A program made the translations under genes and the position numbers. DNA of 64,000 nucleotides, from positions 38,205 through 102,204 of the forward strand of contig NZ_FNQE01000007.1 of the NCBI RefSeq assembly GCF_900107485.1, in the 5' to 3' direction. The stretch is from Proteiniborus ethanoligenes (GTDB lineage Bacteria > Bacillota > Clostridia > Tissierellales > Proteiniboraceae). Below are positions 1 to 6,805 of this stretch, in pieces. Below the pieces are notes generated by a model. The model searched no databases. It saw only the letters and a list, made by a program, of their open reading frames with translations, and had not been told where the DNA came from. Positions within the stretch are counted from its first letter, which is position 1. The number at the start of each line of letters is the position of its first letter.

Positions 1-341
1 AGACCGAAGTTTTCTATATCTTGCTTGTTATTGAGCCTAAGCTCTTTTTCTACTTCAATCTCTACAGGTAGTCCGTGAGTATCCCACCCAGCTTTTCTTT
101 TAACTTGAAATCCTTTCATAGTCATGTATCTACATACTGAATCCTTTAATGTTCTAGAGATAACATGGTGTATTCCAGGCCTACCATTAGCTGTTGGAGG
201 TCCTTCATAAAACACAAAGGGCTTGCTCCCATTTCTGTTTTCCACTGATTTAGTTAAAATATCAATCTCTTCCCAAAAATTAGAAATCACTTTTTCGTTT
301 TGAGCTATTGACAAATTAGATAGTTCTTTAAACTTTTGCAT
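1..341 (-). CDS. ileS: Isoleucyl-tRNA synthetase, N-terminal part (runs off the window)
   Basis: This is the first ~113 residues of isoleucyl-tRNA synthetase, which charges tRNA-Ile in the cytoplasm. The start ATG follows a GGGTG ribosome binding site. The class I HIGH-type motif is seen in the stretch [13 protein letters not shown], and the downstream signature [15 protein letters not shown] is typical of IleRS. The GRPGIHH form is, from memory, that of the eukaryote-like (type 2) IleRS found in many Clostridia; this is family knowledge, not tested here. The rest of the gene lies beyond position 1. An isoleucine T-box leader lies upstream and supports the assignment. Confidence 0.95.
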   Translation of the reverse strand, partial: MQKFKELSNLSIAQNEKVISNFWEEIDILTKSVENRNGSKPFVFYEGPPTANGRPGIHHVISRTLKDSVCRYMTMKGFQVKRKAGWDTHGLPVEIEVEKELRLNNKQDIENFG

Positions 342-355
342 TTTTTCACCCTTTC

Positions 356-432
356 ATTTTTTAAACAATAGTTTAACGATTGTTTAACGATTGTTTAACT
401 ACTGCTCAACTCCTGTTAAACCATCGCTAAAC
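356..432 (-). repeat. Seven-unit degenerate 11-bp tandem repeat in the ileS leader
   Basis: Read on the minus strand, seven consecutive 11-bp units occur without gaps: GTTTAGCGATG, GTTTAACAGGA, GTTGAGCAGTA, GTTAAACAATC (twice), GTTAAACTATT and GTTTAAAAAAT. Each starts with GTT followed by a purine/T-A core. The array begins about 50 bp after the T-box terminator and ends about 15 bp before the ileS start codon, so it would be part of the read-through mRNA. Its role is unknown. Confidence 0.85.
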
Positions 433-479
433 AAGACATACTTTTACTTACGAACAGTATGACAAAGCAATACATAATA

Positions 480-735
480 ATAAGTCCCTAGGTCAAAAAC
501 CTAGGGACGATTATAAACCGTGTTACCACCCAAATTATAGGAAAGCAAGGCTAACCTATCTCTCATTGCAATTTAACGCATTTAACGTAATGCCTTACTC
601 CCTTTCAGGCATTAAGCTCCTAGGTGATATTAATAAAGGCTTTTACAATAATCTCTCACCAATGATTATCTCTCTGTATGCAAAGCTCCTTTACTACTGT
701 CCTCATCATAGCTTTTGTATATAGTTTATAACAAT
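480..735 (-). promoter_or_regulatory. T-box leader of ileS (isoleucine specifier)
   Basis: On the minus strand the T-box core GGGTGGTAACACGG lies at 518-531, directly followed by a GC-rich terminator hairpin (GTCCCTAGGT / ACCTAGGGAC, 484-508) and a T-rich tail. The upstream stem I region contains ATC followed by ACCTAGGAGC, the usual context of the specifier codon, giving AUC (isoleucine). Uncharged tRNA-Ile should pair with the specifier and the T-box bulge and prevent termination (known family mechanism). Confidence 0.93.
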
Positions 736-749
736 TATATCAATATTTA

Positions 750-779
750 ATAATATACCATATTATCAATATTTGTCAA
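750..779 (-). promoter_or_regulatory. Likely sigma-A promoter of the ileS T-box transcript
   Basis: A perfect -35 TTGACA (774-779, minus strand) is followed by TATATT at 16 bp or TATTAT at 18 bp. It lies just upstream of the T-box and just beyond the stop codon of the HAD gene. Confidence 0.65.
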
Positions 780-782
780 TAG

Positions 783-1523
783 CTAATCATATAGACCCCT
801 AACTATCTCTACATCTGGGTTCAGCTTATAAACAATATCCTTTCTTTCTACTATTATAGTAGTTTTATTTGACAGGTCTGGATCATTTTTTATACAGTTA
901 AATAGGTCTCTATTTGGATTGATAGCTACTGGGTTACCTACCATGCGGAGCATGGACAAATCTCCCTTAGTATCTCCATAGGCAAAGCTATTTGGTAAAT
1001 CCACATCGTATTTTTCTACGAATTCATCTATAACCCTTTGCTTGTTTTCTGAATCCCACATTCTTAGTATTTCACCTGTAAAATTGTTTTTTTCATCAAC
1101 CTCATAGATTGTACCTTTAAATTCAGTTACCCCATATTTTTCAGCCATTTTGGATACTAGAAAATCTGGACTGCCAGATATGAAAAAAACCTTATGACCT
1201 TGTTTTTTATGCCAATCTATTCTAGTTCTAGAGTATTTATATACCTTATCACCATTTAGATTAATTACCTGACTAGCAATGAATTCTATATAAGATTTAT
1301 TAACACCTTTTAATTCCTTAATATAGACAGCCGCAAGCTCCTCTAAATAATCCTCAAAATCTCCGAATCTTTTTTCCCACTCATCATAAGTGTGTTTTAC
1401 ACTGCTATGCCATATTAAAGGATCTATTACCTCGTATTTTAACATTTTTTTAAAATGCTGAATCATCAGTGAGTTCCTATAAAGAGTACCATCAATGTCG
1501 AAAAAAGCAGCTACATTACCCAT
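783..1523 (-). CDS. HAD-superfamily phosphatase, HAD-IB (SerB-like) type
   Basis: Cytoplasmic haloacid-dehalogenase-type hydrolase of about 246 residues. Motif I is FFDIDGTL close to the N-terminus (nucleophile and acid/base aspartates), motif II is the serine in FFISGSPDFL, and motif III is GDTKGDLSML. This pattern fits the HAD-IB family that includes phosphoserine phosphatase and related enzymes; the substrate cannot be told from sequence. The ATG at 1523 is chosen because AGGGGTG sits six bases upstream; an in-frame GTG at 1532 overlaps that ribosome binding site. The gene ends just before the ileS promoter. It appears monocistronic. Confidence 0.88.
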   Translation of the reverse strand: MGNVAAFFDIDGTLYRNSLMIQHFKKMLKYEVIDPLIWHSSVKHTYDEWEKRFGDFEDYLEELAAVYIKELKGVNKSYIEFIASQVINLNGDKVYKYSRTRIDWHKKQGHKVFFISGSPDFLVSKMAEKYGVTEFKGTIYEVDEKNNFTGEILRMWDSENKQRVIDEFVEKYDVDLPNSFAYGDTKGDLSMLRMVGNPVAINPNRDLFNCIKNDPDLSNKTTIIVERKDIVYKLNPDVEIVRGLYD

Positions 1524-1797
1524 GCTAATCACCCCTCGTATTTCTGTAAGTATAGATTATTAATACTATATTATATTCCTATAATTATGTAAATACAAAT
1601 AATTATTGTTTCTTATATACCCAATATATTCATAAAAATCATTTTTTCTCTTGTATTCATAACAAAGTATGTTTTTAAAAATACATTTTCTTTTATTGTA
1701 AAAAATATTCCATATCCCTTTCACCAAAAAAACTACATTTCATATAATGTAGTAACAAATAAAATGTTTTCCTCATTAATCTAAAGGAGGCTTTAGT

Positions 1798-1917
1798 ATG
1801 TCTGAAGTAGATAAACAAAAATGTGGCTGCCATGGTGGAATAGATATATGGTGGATAATCATTATTATCTTTATCTTCTTCCTCTGCAGCGATGATTGTA
1901 GGTTTGGTAAGTGGTAA
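1798..1917 (+). CDS. Small membrane peptide, tandem paralogue 1 of 3 (39 aa)
   Basis: A 39-residue open frame preceded by a strong AAAGGAGG ribosome binding site. It has a polar, cysteine-rich N-terminus (KCGCHGG), one hydrophobic segment (about residues 17-30, mostly Ile/Phe) and the C-terminal signature CRFGKW. Two similar genes follow within 330 bp. The general layout (short Gly/Cys head, one membrane span, short tail) resembles the tiny YjcZ-type proteins of spore formers, but I do not recognise an exact family. Expression or location during sporulation is inference only. Confidence 0.7.
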   Translation: MSEVDKQKCGCHGGIDIWWIIIIIFIFFLCSDDCRFGKW

Positions 1918-1965
1918 TAGTTAAAATTACATTTTATTAATTATTTTAATAAAGGAGGTTATTAC

Positions 1966-2091
1966 ATGACAGATGCAGCTAGCAAACAAGGATGTGGCTT
2001 TTTTGATGGAGAAATAATTTGGTTAATTATTATAATCTTAATTATTTTCTTCTGCTTCTCAGGTTCAAATTGTGGATTTGGTAAATGGTAA
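1966..2091 (+). CDS. Small membrane peptide, tandem paralogue 2 of 3 (41 aa)
   Basis: A 41-residue open frame with an AAAGGAGG ribosome binding site nine bases before the ATG. It has the same plan as its neighbours: a short polar head with GCGFFDG, a hydrophobic span of about residues 17-31 rich in Ile/Phe, then CGFGKW at the C-terminus. The gap to the preceding stop is 48 bp. The conserved tail and repeated ribosome binding sites make chance open frames unlikely. Function unknown. Confidence 0.7.
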   Translation: MTDAASKQGCGFFDGEIIWLIIIILIIFFCFSGSNCGFGKW

Positions 2092-2120
2092 TTTGCAAAT
2101 AAAATAAAGGAGGATTTCCT

Positions 2121-2243
2121 ATGGTAGAAAGTAATTGGGGACGTGAGTGTGGCGGAATGGGAAGCGAATTATTATTTTTCTTCCTAATATTAGTCATTCT
2201 ATTCTGTTCTTGTGGTAGCGGAAGAGGATTTGGTAAGTTTTAA
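2121..2243 (+). CDS. Small membrane peptide, tandem paralogue 3 of 3 (40 aa)
   Basis: A 40-residue open frame with AAAGGAGG upstream. The head is ECGGMGSE, the membrane span (about residues 17-28) is Leu/Phe/Ile rich, and the tail is GRGFGKF, where Phe replaces the final Trp of the two upstream copies. It is 29 bp from the second gene, and a bidirectional-looking hairpin follows. Function unknown; same family as the two preceding peptides. Confidence 0.7.
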   Translation: MVESNWGRECGGMGSELLFFFLILVILFCSCGSGRGFGKF

Positions 2244-2282
2244 TCATAAAATACACACTTATATATATTAACAGAATATAAA

Positions 2283-2327
2283 AACCATTAAAGGAGAGAG
2301 GTAATTCTCTCTTCTTTAATGGTTTTT
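2283..2327. terminator. Hairpin terminator after the microprotein genes
   Basis: AACCATTAAAG plus GAGAGA pair with TCTCTC plus CTTTAATGGTT around a GGTAAT loop, followed by TTT on the plus strand. It lies between the convergent third microprotein gene and dctM and may serve both. Confidence 0.75.
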
Positions 2328-2352
2328 GGGGGTAGGGTGTGTTCTTTTAAAT

Positions 2353-3627
2353 TTATTTAAGCACTGATGGCAACCATAAGGATATTTGAGGAATAAAGGT
2401 TATGATAGCCATAGTGATTAAGCTCAAAATAATAAACGGTACTACGCCTCTAATTATTTTACTTATTGATAAATCAGATATGCCAGTAGCCACAAAGAGA
2501 TTTAGTCCAAATGGTGGCGTAAACATGCCTATAGCGCCATTAACTACCATAATAATCCCTAAATGTACTGGGTCTATACCAAAGCTTAGTGCCAGTGGAA
2601 GGAATAATGGAGCTAATATTGTAGTTGATGATGCAGGGTCTATAAACATACCTACTATTAGAAGTATTGCATTTATCATAAGAAGTATTGCAACCTTTGA
2701 ATTGCTTATACTCATTAGAGCTTCTGCTAAGGCTTGAGGTACTTGCTGTCTAGTGAGTATCCAGCTAAATACAGAGGCAGCTGCTAAAAGTATCATAACT
2801 TGCGCTGTACCTACTGCTGAATTTATAGTCTCGTTTATTAAACCTTTAAAATCTAAATCCCTATAAACGAATATAGATATAAAAATTGAATATACTGCAG
2901 CCACTGCTGCTGCTTCAGTAGGAGTGAAAATTCCTCCATAAATTCCCCCCAGAATAAGAACTGGTATGCCTAATGCCCATACTGCATCTACAAAGGCCAA
3001 CCAAATCTCTCTTAAGCTAGCTTTTTTTTCTGTTTGGAGTTTGTTTTTCTTAGCATAATAATAGCTATATAACATAAAAACTGCACCGTATACTATTCCA
3101 GGTCCTAAGCCTGCCATGAAAAGCTCTCCAACTGAAACTCCTGTTACTGAGCCATAAACAATCATACCTATACTTGGCGGAATAATAACTGCTACTGCTG
3201 CACTAGAAGTTATAAGTCCTACTGAAAAGTCTTCCCCATAATGGGCTTCCTTTAAAGCTGGGAGCATAAGAGCTCCTATAGCAATAACAGTTGCTGGTGA
3301 AGAGCCTGAAACAGCTCCAAAGAACATACAGGAAAGTACAACTGTCATGGCAAGTCCACCTTTTTTATGTCCAATCAAAGCCTTTGCAAAGTTCAGTATT
3401 CTTTTAGATAGTCCACCACCATTCATTACATTTGCTGCAAGTATGAAAAATGGAACTGCCATAAGAGAAAACTTATCTATACCTGCAAACATACGTTGAG
3501 GTAAAATTTCTAATGGAATATTTGTGAAAAATGCAATTGCTACTACTGTTGATAGGGCTAAAGCTATATAAACTTGAACGCTTCCCATAAGAAGCACCAT
3601 AAGAATAGCAAATAATACTAGTGTCAT
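2353..3627 (-). CDS. dctM: TRAP transporter large membrane subunit DctM
   Basis: Integral membrane subunit (424 residues, about 12 hydrophobic segments) of a tripartite ATP-independent periplasmic transporter, driving substrate uptake with an ion gradient. The pattern of conserved stretches such as MFAGIDKFSLMAVPFF, PPSIGMIVYGSVTG, FTPTEAAAVA and NGAIGMFTPPFG is characteristic of DctM. Its ATG overlaps the dctQ stop by one base (TAATG), indicating translational coupling. It is the last gene of dctP-dctQ-dctM. The substrate is probably a C4-dicarboxylate or other organic acid, which sequence alone does not settle. Confidence 0.95.
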   Translation of the reverse strand: MTLVLFAILMVLLMGSVQVYIALALSTVVAIAFFTNIPLEILPQRMFAGIDKFSLMAVPFFILAANVMNGGGLSKRILNFAKALIGHKKGGLAMTVVLSCMFFGAVSGSSPATVIAIGALMLPALKEAHYGEDFSVGLITSSAAVAVIIPPSIGMIVYGSVTGVSVGELFMAGLGPGIVYGAVFMLYSYYYAKKNKLQTEKKASLREIWLAFVDAVWALGIPVLILGGIYGGIFTPTEAAAVAAVYSIFISIFVYRDLDFKGLINETINSAVGTAQVMILLAAASVFSWILTRQQVPQALAEALMSISNSKVAILLMINAILLIVGMFIDPASSTTILAPLFLPLALSFGIDPVHLGIIMVVNGAIGMFTPPFGLNLFVATGISDLSISKIIRGVVPFIILSLITMAIITFIPQISLWLPSVLK

Positions 3628-4100
3628 TATTCCTCAACCTCCCTTAAAGCCTTTACAGAGGAGATTATCTCTTGAATATATCTAATCCCCATTAAGACTC
3701 CACCTACTGGCATAGCAGCATATACATAGGCCATAGGAAGTTCTAGTGTGGAGCTAAGCTGTTTAGTTTCAATTACCCTCATTGTTATTAAAAAAGATTG
3801 ATGTGTAAATATAACCGTAAAAATAATTGCAATAAGGTATACAATTAATGATAAAATTTTCTTTCCTTTTTGAGATAGAATCATAGTTATAGCATCTACT
3901 CCTATATGAGCTCCTTTGTATATACATACACTTGAGCCAATAAAAGTAACCCATACTATCCCATATCTTGCAACCTCTTCTGCCCACTCAAAGGAAAGTC
4001 CAAAAATTCTTAACACTACATTTATGAACAATATAAAAGTAATTGCCAATAGTAGAGTGCCAATAAGATACTGCTCAATTTTTCGTAATATATTATCCAT
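3627..4100 (-). CDS. dctQ: TRAP transporter small membrane subunit DctQ
   Basis: A 157-residue protein with four predicted membrane helices, typical of DctQ, the small permease subunit that pairs with DctM. The stretch FEWAEEVARYGIVWVTFIG is the hallmark of this family. A ribosome binding site AGGAGG lies 12 bases before the ATG, a little far. The gene lies 86 bp after dctP, separated from it by a strong hairpin, and overlaps dctM by one base. Confidence 0.93.
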   Translation of the reverse strand: MDNILRKIEQYLIGTLLLAITFILFINVVLRIFGLSFEWAEEVARYGIVWVTFIGSSVCIYKGAHIGVDAITMILSQKGKKILSLIVYLIAIIFTVIFTHQSFLITMRVIETKQLSSTLELPMAYVYAAMPVGGVLMGIRYIQEIISSVKALREVEE

Positions 4101-4135
4101 TGTTGATTCTGGCCTCCTTAAGCTATGGTTTATAT

Positions 4136-4173
4136 ATGAGGAAAATTAGATAATACAATCTAATTTTCCTCAT
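4136..4173 (-). promoter_or_regulatory. Perfect hairpin between dctP and dctQ
   Basis: A 16-bp perfect inverted repeat (ATGAGGAAAATTAGAT / ATCTAATTTTCCTCAT) with a 6-nt loop sits between the binding-protein gene and the permease genes. No T-run follows in the direction of transcription, so a 3' stabilising or partial attenuating role, giving more DctP than DctQM, is more likely than full termination. Confidence 0.75.
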
Positions 4174-4186
4174 ATTATAGGGGGTA

Positions 4187-5233
4187 CTACTTACTTAATT
4201 TTTCTATTTCCGAATAAACCTTATTTAATATCTCATCGCCAAATAGCTTTACATATTCTTGATGAACTGAAAGTGTAGCTTCTTTAAGAGCTTCTCTTTC
4301 AGCCTCTGTTAGCTCAACTATACTTGTGCCTGATGCTTTAATAGTTTCAAGATATTTAACTTCTTCATCCTGTACTGCTTGTCTTTGCCATTTTGCTATT
4401 TCTCTTCCCTTTGTATAAAGAATTTCTTGAATATCTTCTGGTAATTTATTGAACCAATCACTACCAAATATTAATACGTGACCTAAGTATGCATGCTCAC
4501 TAAGCATTAAATATTTTTGAACCTCATAAAACTTCATGTTTTCAATAGTAACTAAAGGATTCTCTTGTCCTTCTACAACTCCTAGCTGAAGAGAGTTGTA
4601 AAGCTCACCAAAGTCTATAGGTACTGGATTAGCTCCTAGTGACTTGAATTGAGCCATAATTATTGGACTTTCCATTGTTCTAAACTTAACACCTTTGAAA
4701 TCATCTAAAGTTCTAGTTTCTTTATTTGCAGTAAAATGCTTAAATCCATCTTCGTAGAAAGCTACACCTTTTATTTTTTGCTTGTCTAATATATTTAGTA
4801 ACTCAGTACCTATTTCTCCATCCATTAAGTCATAAGCTATTTCTCTAGTAGGGAAAAGGAATGGCAGGTCAAACAATTGAAGTTCTGGAGCAAAGCCACT
4901 TATTCTTGCTGTAGGAACTAGAGCAATTTCTTGTGTTCCCATTTGAAGTCCTTCAAACATTTCTCTTGCACTACCTAATTGACCAGCTGGGAAAAGGTTT
5001 ACTTTTACTCTGCCATTAGTTGCCGCTTCAACTTCTTCCTTAAACTTTATTGCAGCTTTGTGATGTGGAGTTTCTGGCATGAATCCATGACCATAATTTA
5101 TTTCAATAACCTCTTTAGGATCAACCTTCTGTTCATTTGAAGGCGTGCTGCTTCCATTTGAACAGCCAACTAAATAAATATTAAGAATTAGTACAGAAAT
5201 TAATAACAATGCTATTTTTCTAGTTTTTTTCAT
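4187..5233 (-). CDS. dctP: TRAP transporter solute-binding lipoprotein DctP
   Basis: Extracytoplasmic solute receptor (348 residues) that delivers ligand to DctQM. A lipoprotein signal peptide ends in LVGCSNGSS, so the mature protein is anchored through the cysteine at about residue 24. Family landmarks include FKEEVEAATNGRVKV, FPAGQLGSAREMFEG and GVVEGQENPL. The conserved arginine expected to bind a carboxylate is in KFRTMESPI. It is the first gene of the transporter operon and lies downstream of a sigma-54 promoter. A carboxylate ligand is likely but not proven. Confidence 0.94.
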   Translation of the reverse strand: MKKTRKIALLLISVLILNIYLVGCSNGSSTPSNEQKVDPKEVIEINYGHGFMPETPHHKAAIKFKEEVEAATNGRVKVNLFPAGQLGSAREMFEGLQMGTQEIALVPTARISGFAPELQLFDLPFLFPTREIAYDLMDGEIGTELLNILDKQKIKGVAFYEDGFKHFTANKETRTLDDFKGVKFRTMESPIIMAQFKSLGANPVPIDFGELYNSLQLGVVEGQENPLVTIENMKFYEVQKYLMLSEHAYLGHVLIFGSDWFNKLPEDIQEILYTKGREIAKWQRQAVQDEEVKYLETIKASGTSIVELTEAEREALKEATLSVHQEYVKLFGDEILNKVYSEIEKLSK

Positions 5234-5330
5234 AAAACGTTTTCCTCCTCTATATAATTAAAATTTAGTTAAAGCAATAATAAAATCTAAAAATCCTTAT
5301 TGCACCTCCTTTGCTTACTATATTAACTAT

Positions 5331-5346
5331 GCAAAAGCGATGCCAA
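5331..5346 (-). promoter_or_regulatory. Sigma-54 (-24/-12) promoter of dctPQM
   Basis: On the minus strand, TTGGCATCGCTTTTGC contains the -24 GG and -12 GC doublets separated by exactly 10 bases, matching the RpoN consensus TGGCAC-N5-TTGC. It lies about 100 bp upstream of the dctP start codon. The adjacent upstream gene encodes a sigma-54 activator, which supports the call. Confidence 0.9.
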
Positions 5347-5403
5347 AAATAAACTTGTCGATTTTTAGGTTAATATAATAATTCCTTAGATTTATTATCA
5401 CAT

Positions 5404-5451
5404 AATACTACCTGCAAAAATTGCAAGTATGCAAAATTTGCAGGTAGTATT
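5404..5451 (-). promoter_or_regulatory. Palindromic enhancer-like site upstream of the sigma-54 promoter
   Basis: A perfect 15-bp inverted repeat, AATACTACCTGCAAA / TTTGCAGGTAGTATT, encloses two smaller dyads of the form TGCAA-N3-TTGCA and TGCAAAATTTGCA. Its centre lies about 90 bp upstream of the -24/-12 promoter, a normal distance for an activator-binding enhancer. It also overlaps the stop codon of the activator gene. No T-run follows, so a terminator role alone is less likely. Confidence 0.7.
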
Positions 5452-6805
5452 AATTACCCTTTTCGTATTCTTTAATTTTATAATGAAGATTTCTTTCACT
5501 TATATTTAAGCATTCAGCTGTTTGCCTACGGTTCCCATTAAAATATTTCAGTGTATTCAAAATCAGCTTTTTTTCTGCTTCCTTTAGAGTTGTTCCCATA
5601 TTTATGACCATGAACTCGTCACTTTCTATTATTATCTTGCTTTGTCTATACTTTAATGGCAAATCATCTAATGTTATTAGTTCCTCATCAGATAAAGCTA
5701 CCAGTCTTTCTATAAGATTCTCAAGCTCCCTTACATTTCCCGGGTAATTATAAGATTCAAGTGCTTTTACTACAGCTTTTTCAAATCCTTTAATACTTTT
5801 ATTTAATTTTTTATTATATTTTTTTAAAAAATAATCTAAAAATATAGGTATATCTCCTTTACGTTCTCTTAGAGGTGGGAGCTTTATAGTTATTACATTT
5901 AGTCTATAATACAAATCCTCTCTAAACCTGCCAGCATTTACTTCTTCCTCTAAGTCCTTATTAGTGGCTGCAATTATTCTAACATCTACATGAACTCCCT
6001 TTTCTCCGCCTAAGGGTACAACCTGCATATCTTCTACTACTCTCAATATTTTAGCTTGTAGCTGCAGATCCATCTCTCCTATTTCATCTAAAAACAATGT
6101 ACCCTTATGTGCTAGCTGAATTTTCCCTAGCTTCTTTTTTTCTGCTCCAGTAAAGGCTCCTTTTTCGTATCCAAACAACTCACTTTCCAGTAAATTGCTT
6201 GGTATAGCTGCACAGTTAACTACTTGAAAATTTTCATCCCTTCTTATACCTTGAAAGTGTAGGGCCTTAGCAATTAAATCCTTTCCTGTTCCACTTTCCC
6301 CTGTTATCAAAACAGTTGAATCTATATCCTTTATTTTAATTACTCGTTTCAATACTTGCTGCAATGCTTCAGATTGCCCTATTATTCCTTCTATTCCATA
6401 TTCTCTATTTACAACTTCCTTCAAATTAGTTAGGGAGCCACTTAACTTTTTATATTCTAGGGCCTTTTGGATATAAATCAATAATTCCTCCATATCTAGT
6501 GGCTTTGTAATATAGTGAAAGGCTCCTTCCTTAATAGCATTTACCGAAGATTTAATGCTCCCAAAGGCAGTCATTATAATTACCTGGATATCATCATTAA
6601 TGCTCTTAATGGTTTTTAATACTTCAATACCATCCACATTTCCTAGCTTTAAGTCTAATAGAATAACGTCTACAATGTTTGAAGAAACTATTTCATATGC
6701 CTTTTCTACTTCTTGGGTACTAAAGACTTCGTATTCATCTTCTAAAGCAAAGGTCAATGAATCACAAATAGATATTTCATCATCAATTATCAAAATCTTG
6801 TTCAT
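5450..6805 (-). CDS. Sigma-54-dependent response regulator (NtrC/DctD type)
   Basis: A 451-residue activator: receiver domain (about 1-120, IIDDEISICDS and phospho-acceptor region VILLDLKLG), AAA+ domain (about 140-380) with Walker A GESGTGKD, the sigma-54 contact loop GAFTGA and Walker B LFLDEIGEMD, and a Fis-type helix-turn-helix at the C-terminus (RRQTAECLNISERNLHYKI). The ATG at 6805 follows AGGAGGGGGG and overlaps the kinase stop by 23 bases; longer in-frame starts lie inside the kinase and lack a ribosome binding site. It most likely binds the palindrome at 5404-5451 and activates dctPQM. Confidence 0.94.
   Translation of the reverse strand: MNKILIIDDEISICDSLTFALEDEYEVFSTQEVEKAYEIVSSNIVDVILLDLKLGNVDGIEVLKTIKSINDDIQVIIMTAFGSIKSSVNAIKEGAFHYITKPLDMEELLIYIQKALEYKKLSGSLTNLKEVVNREYGIEGIIGQSEALQQVLKRVIKIKDIDSTVLITGESGTGKDLIAKALHFQGIRRDENFQVVNCAAIPSNLLESELFGYEKGAFTGAEKKKLGKIQLAHKGTLFLDEIGEMDLQLQAKILRVVEDMQVVPLGGEKGVHVDVRIIAATNKDLEEEVNAGRFREDLYYRLNVITIKLPPLRERKGDIPIFLDYFLKKYNKKLNKSIKGFEKAVVKALESYNYPGNVRELENLIERLVALSDEELITLDDLPLKYRQSKIIIESDEFMVINMGTTLKEAEKKLILNTLKYFNGNRRQTAECLNISERNLHYKIKEYEKGN

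Noticed and set aside
356..432. CRISPR-like array
   Set aside because: Direct repeats of 11 bp with no spacers and no cas genes; recorded as a tandem repeat instead.
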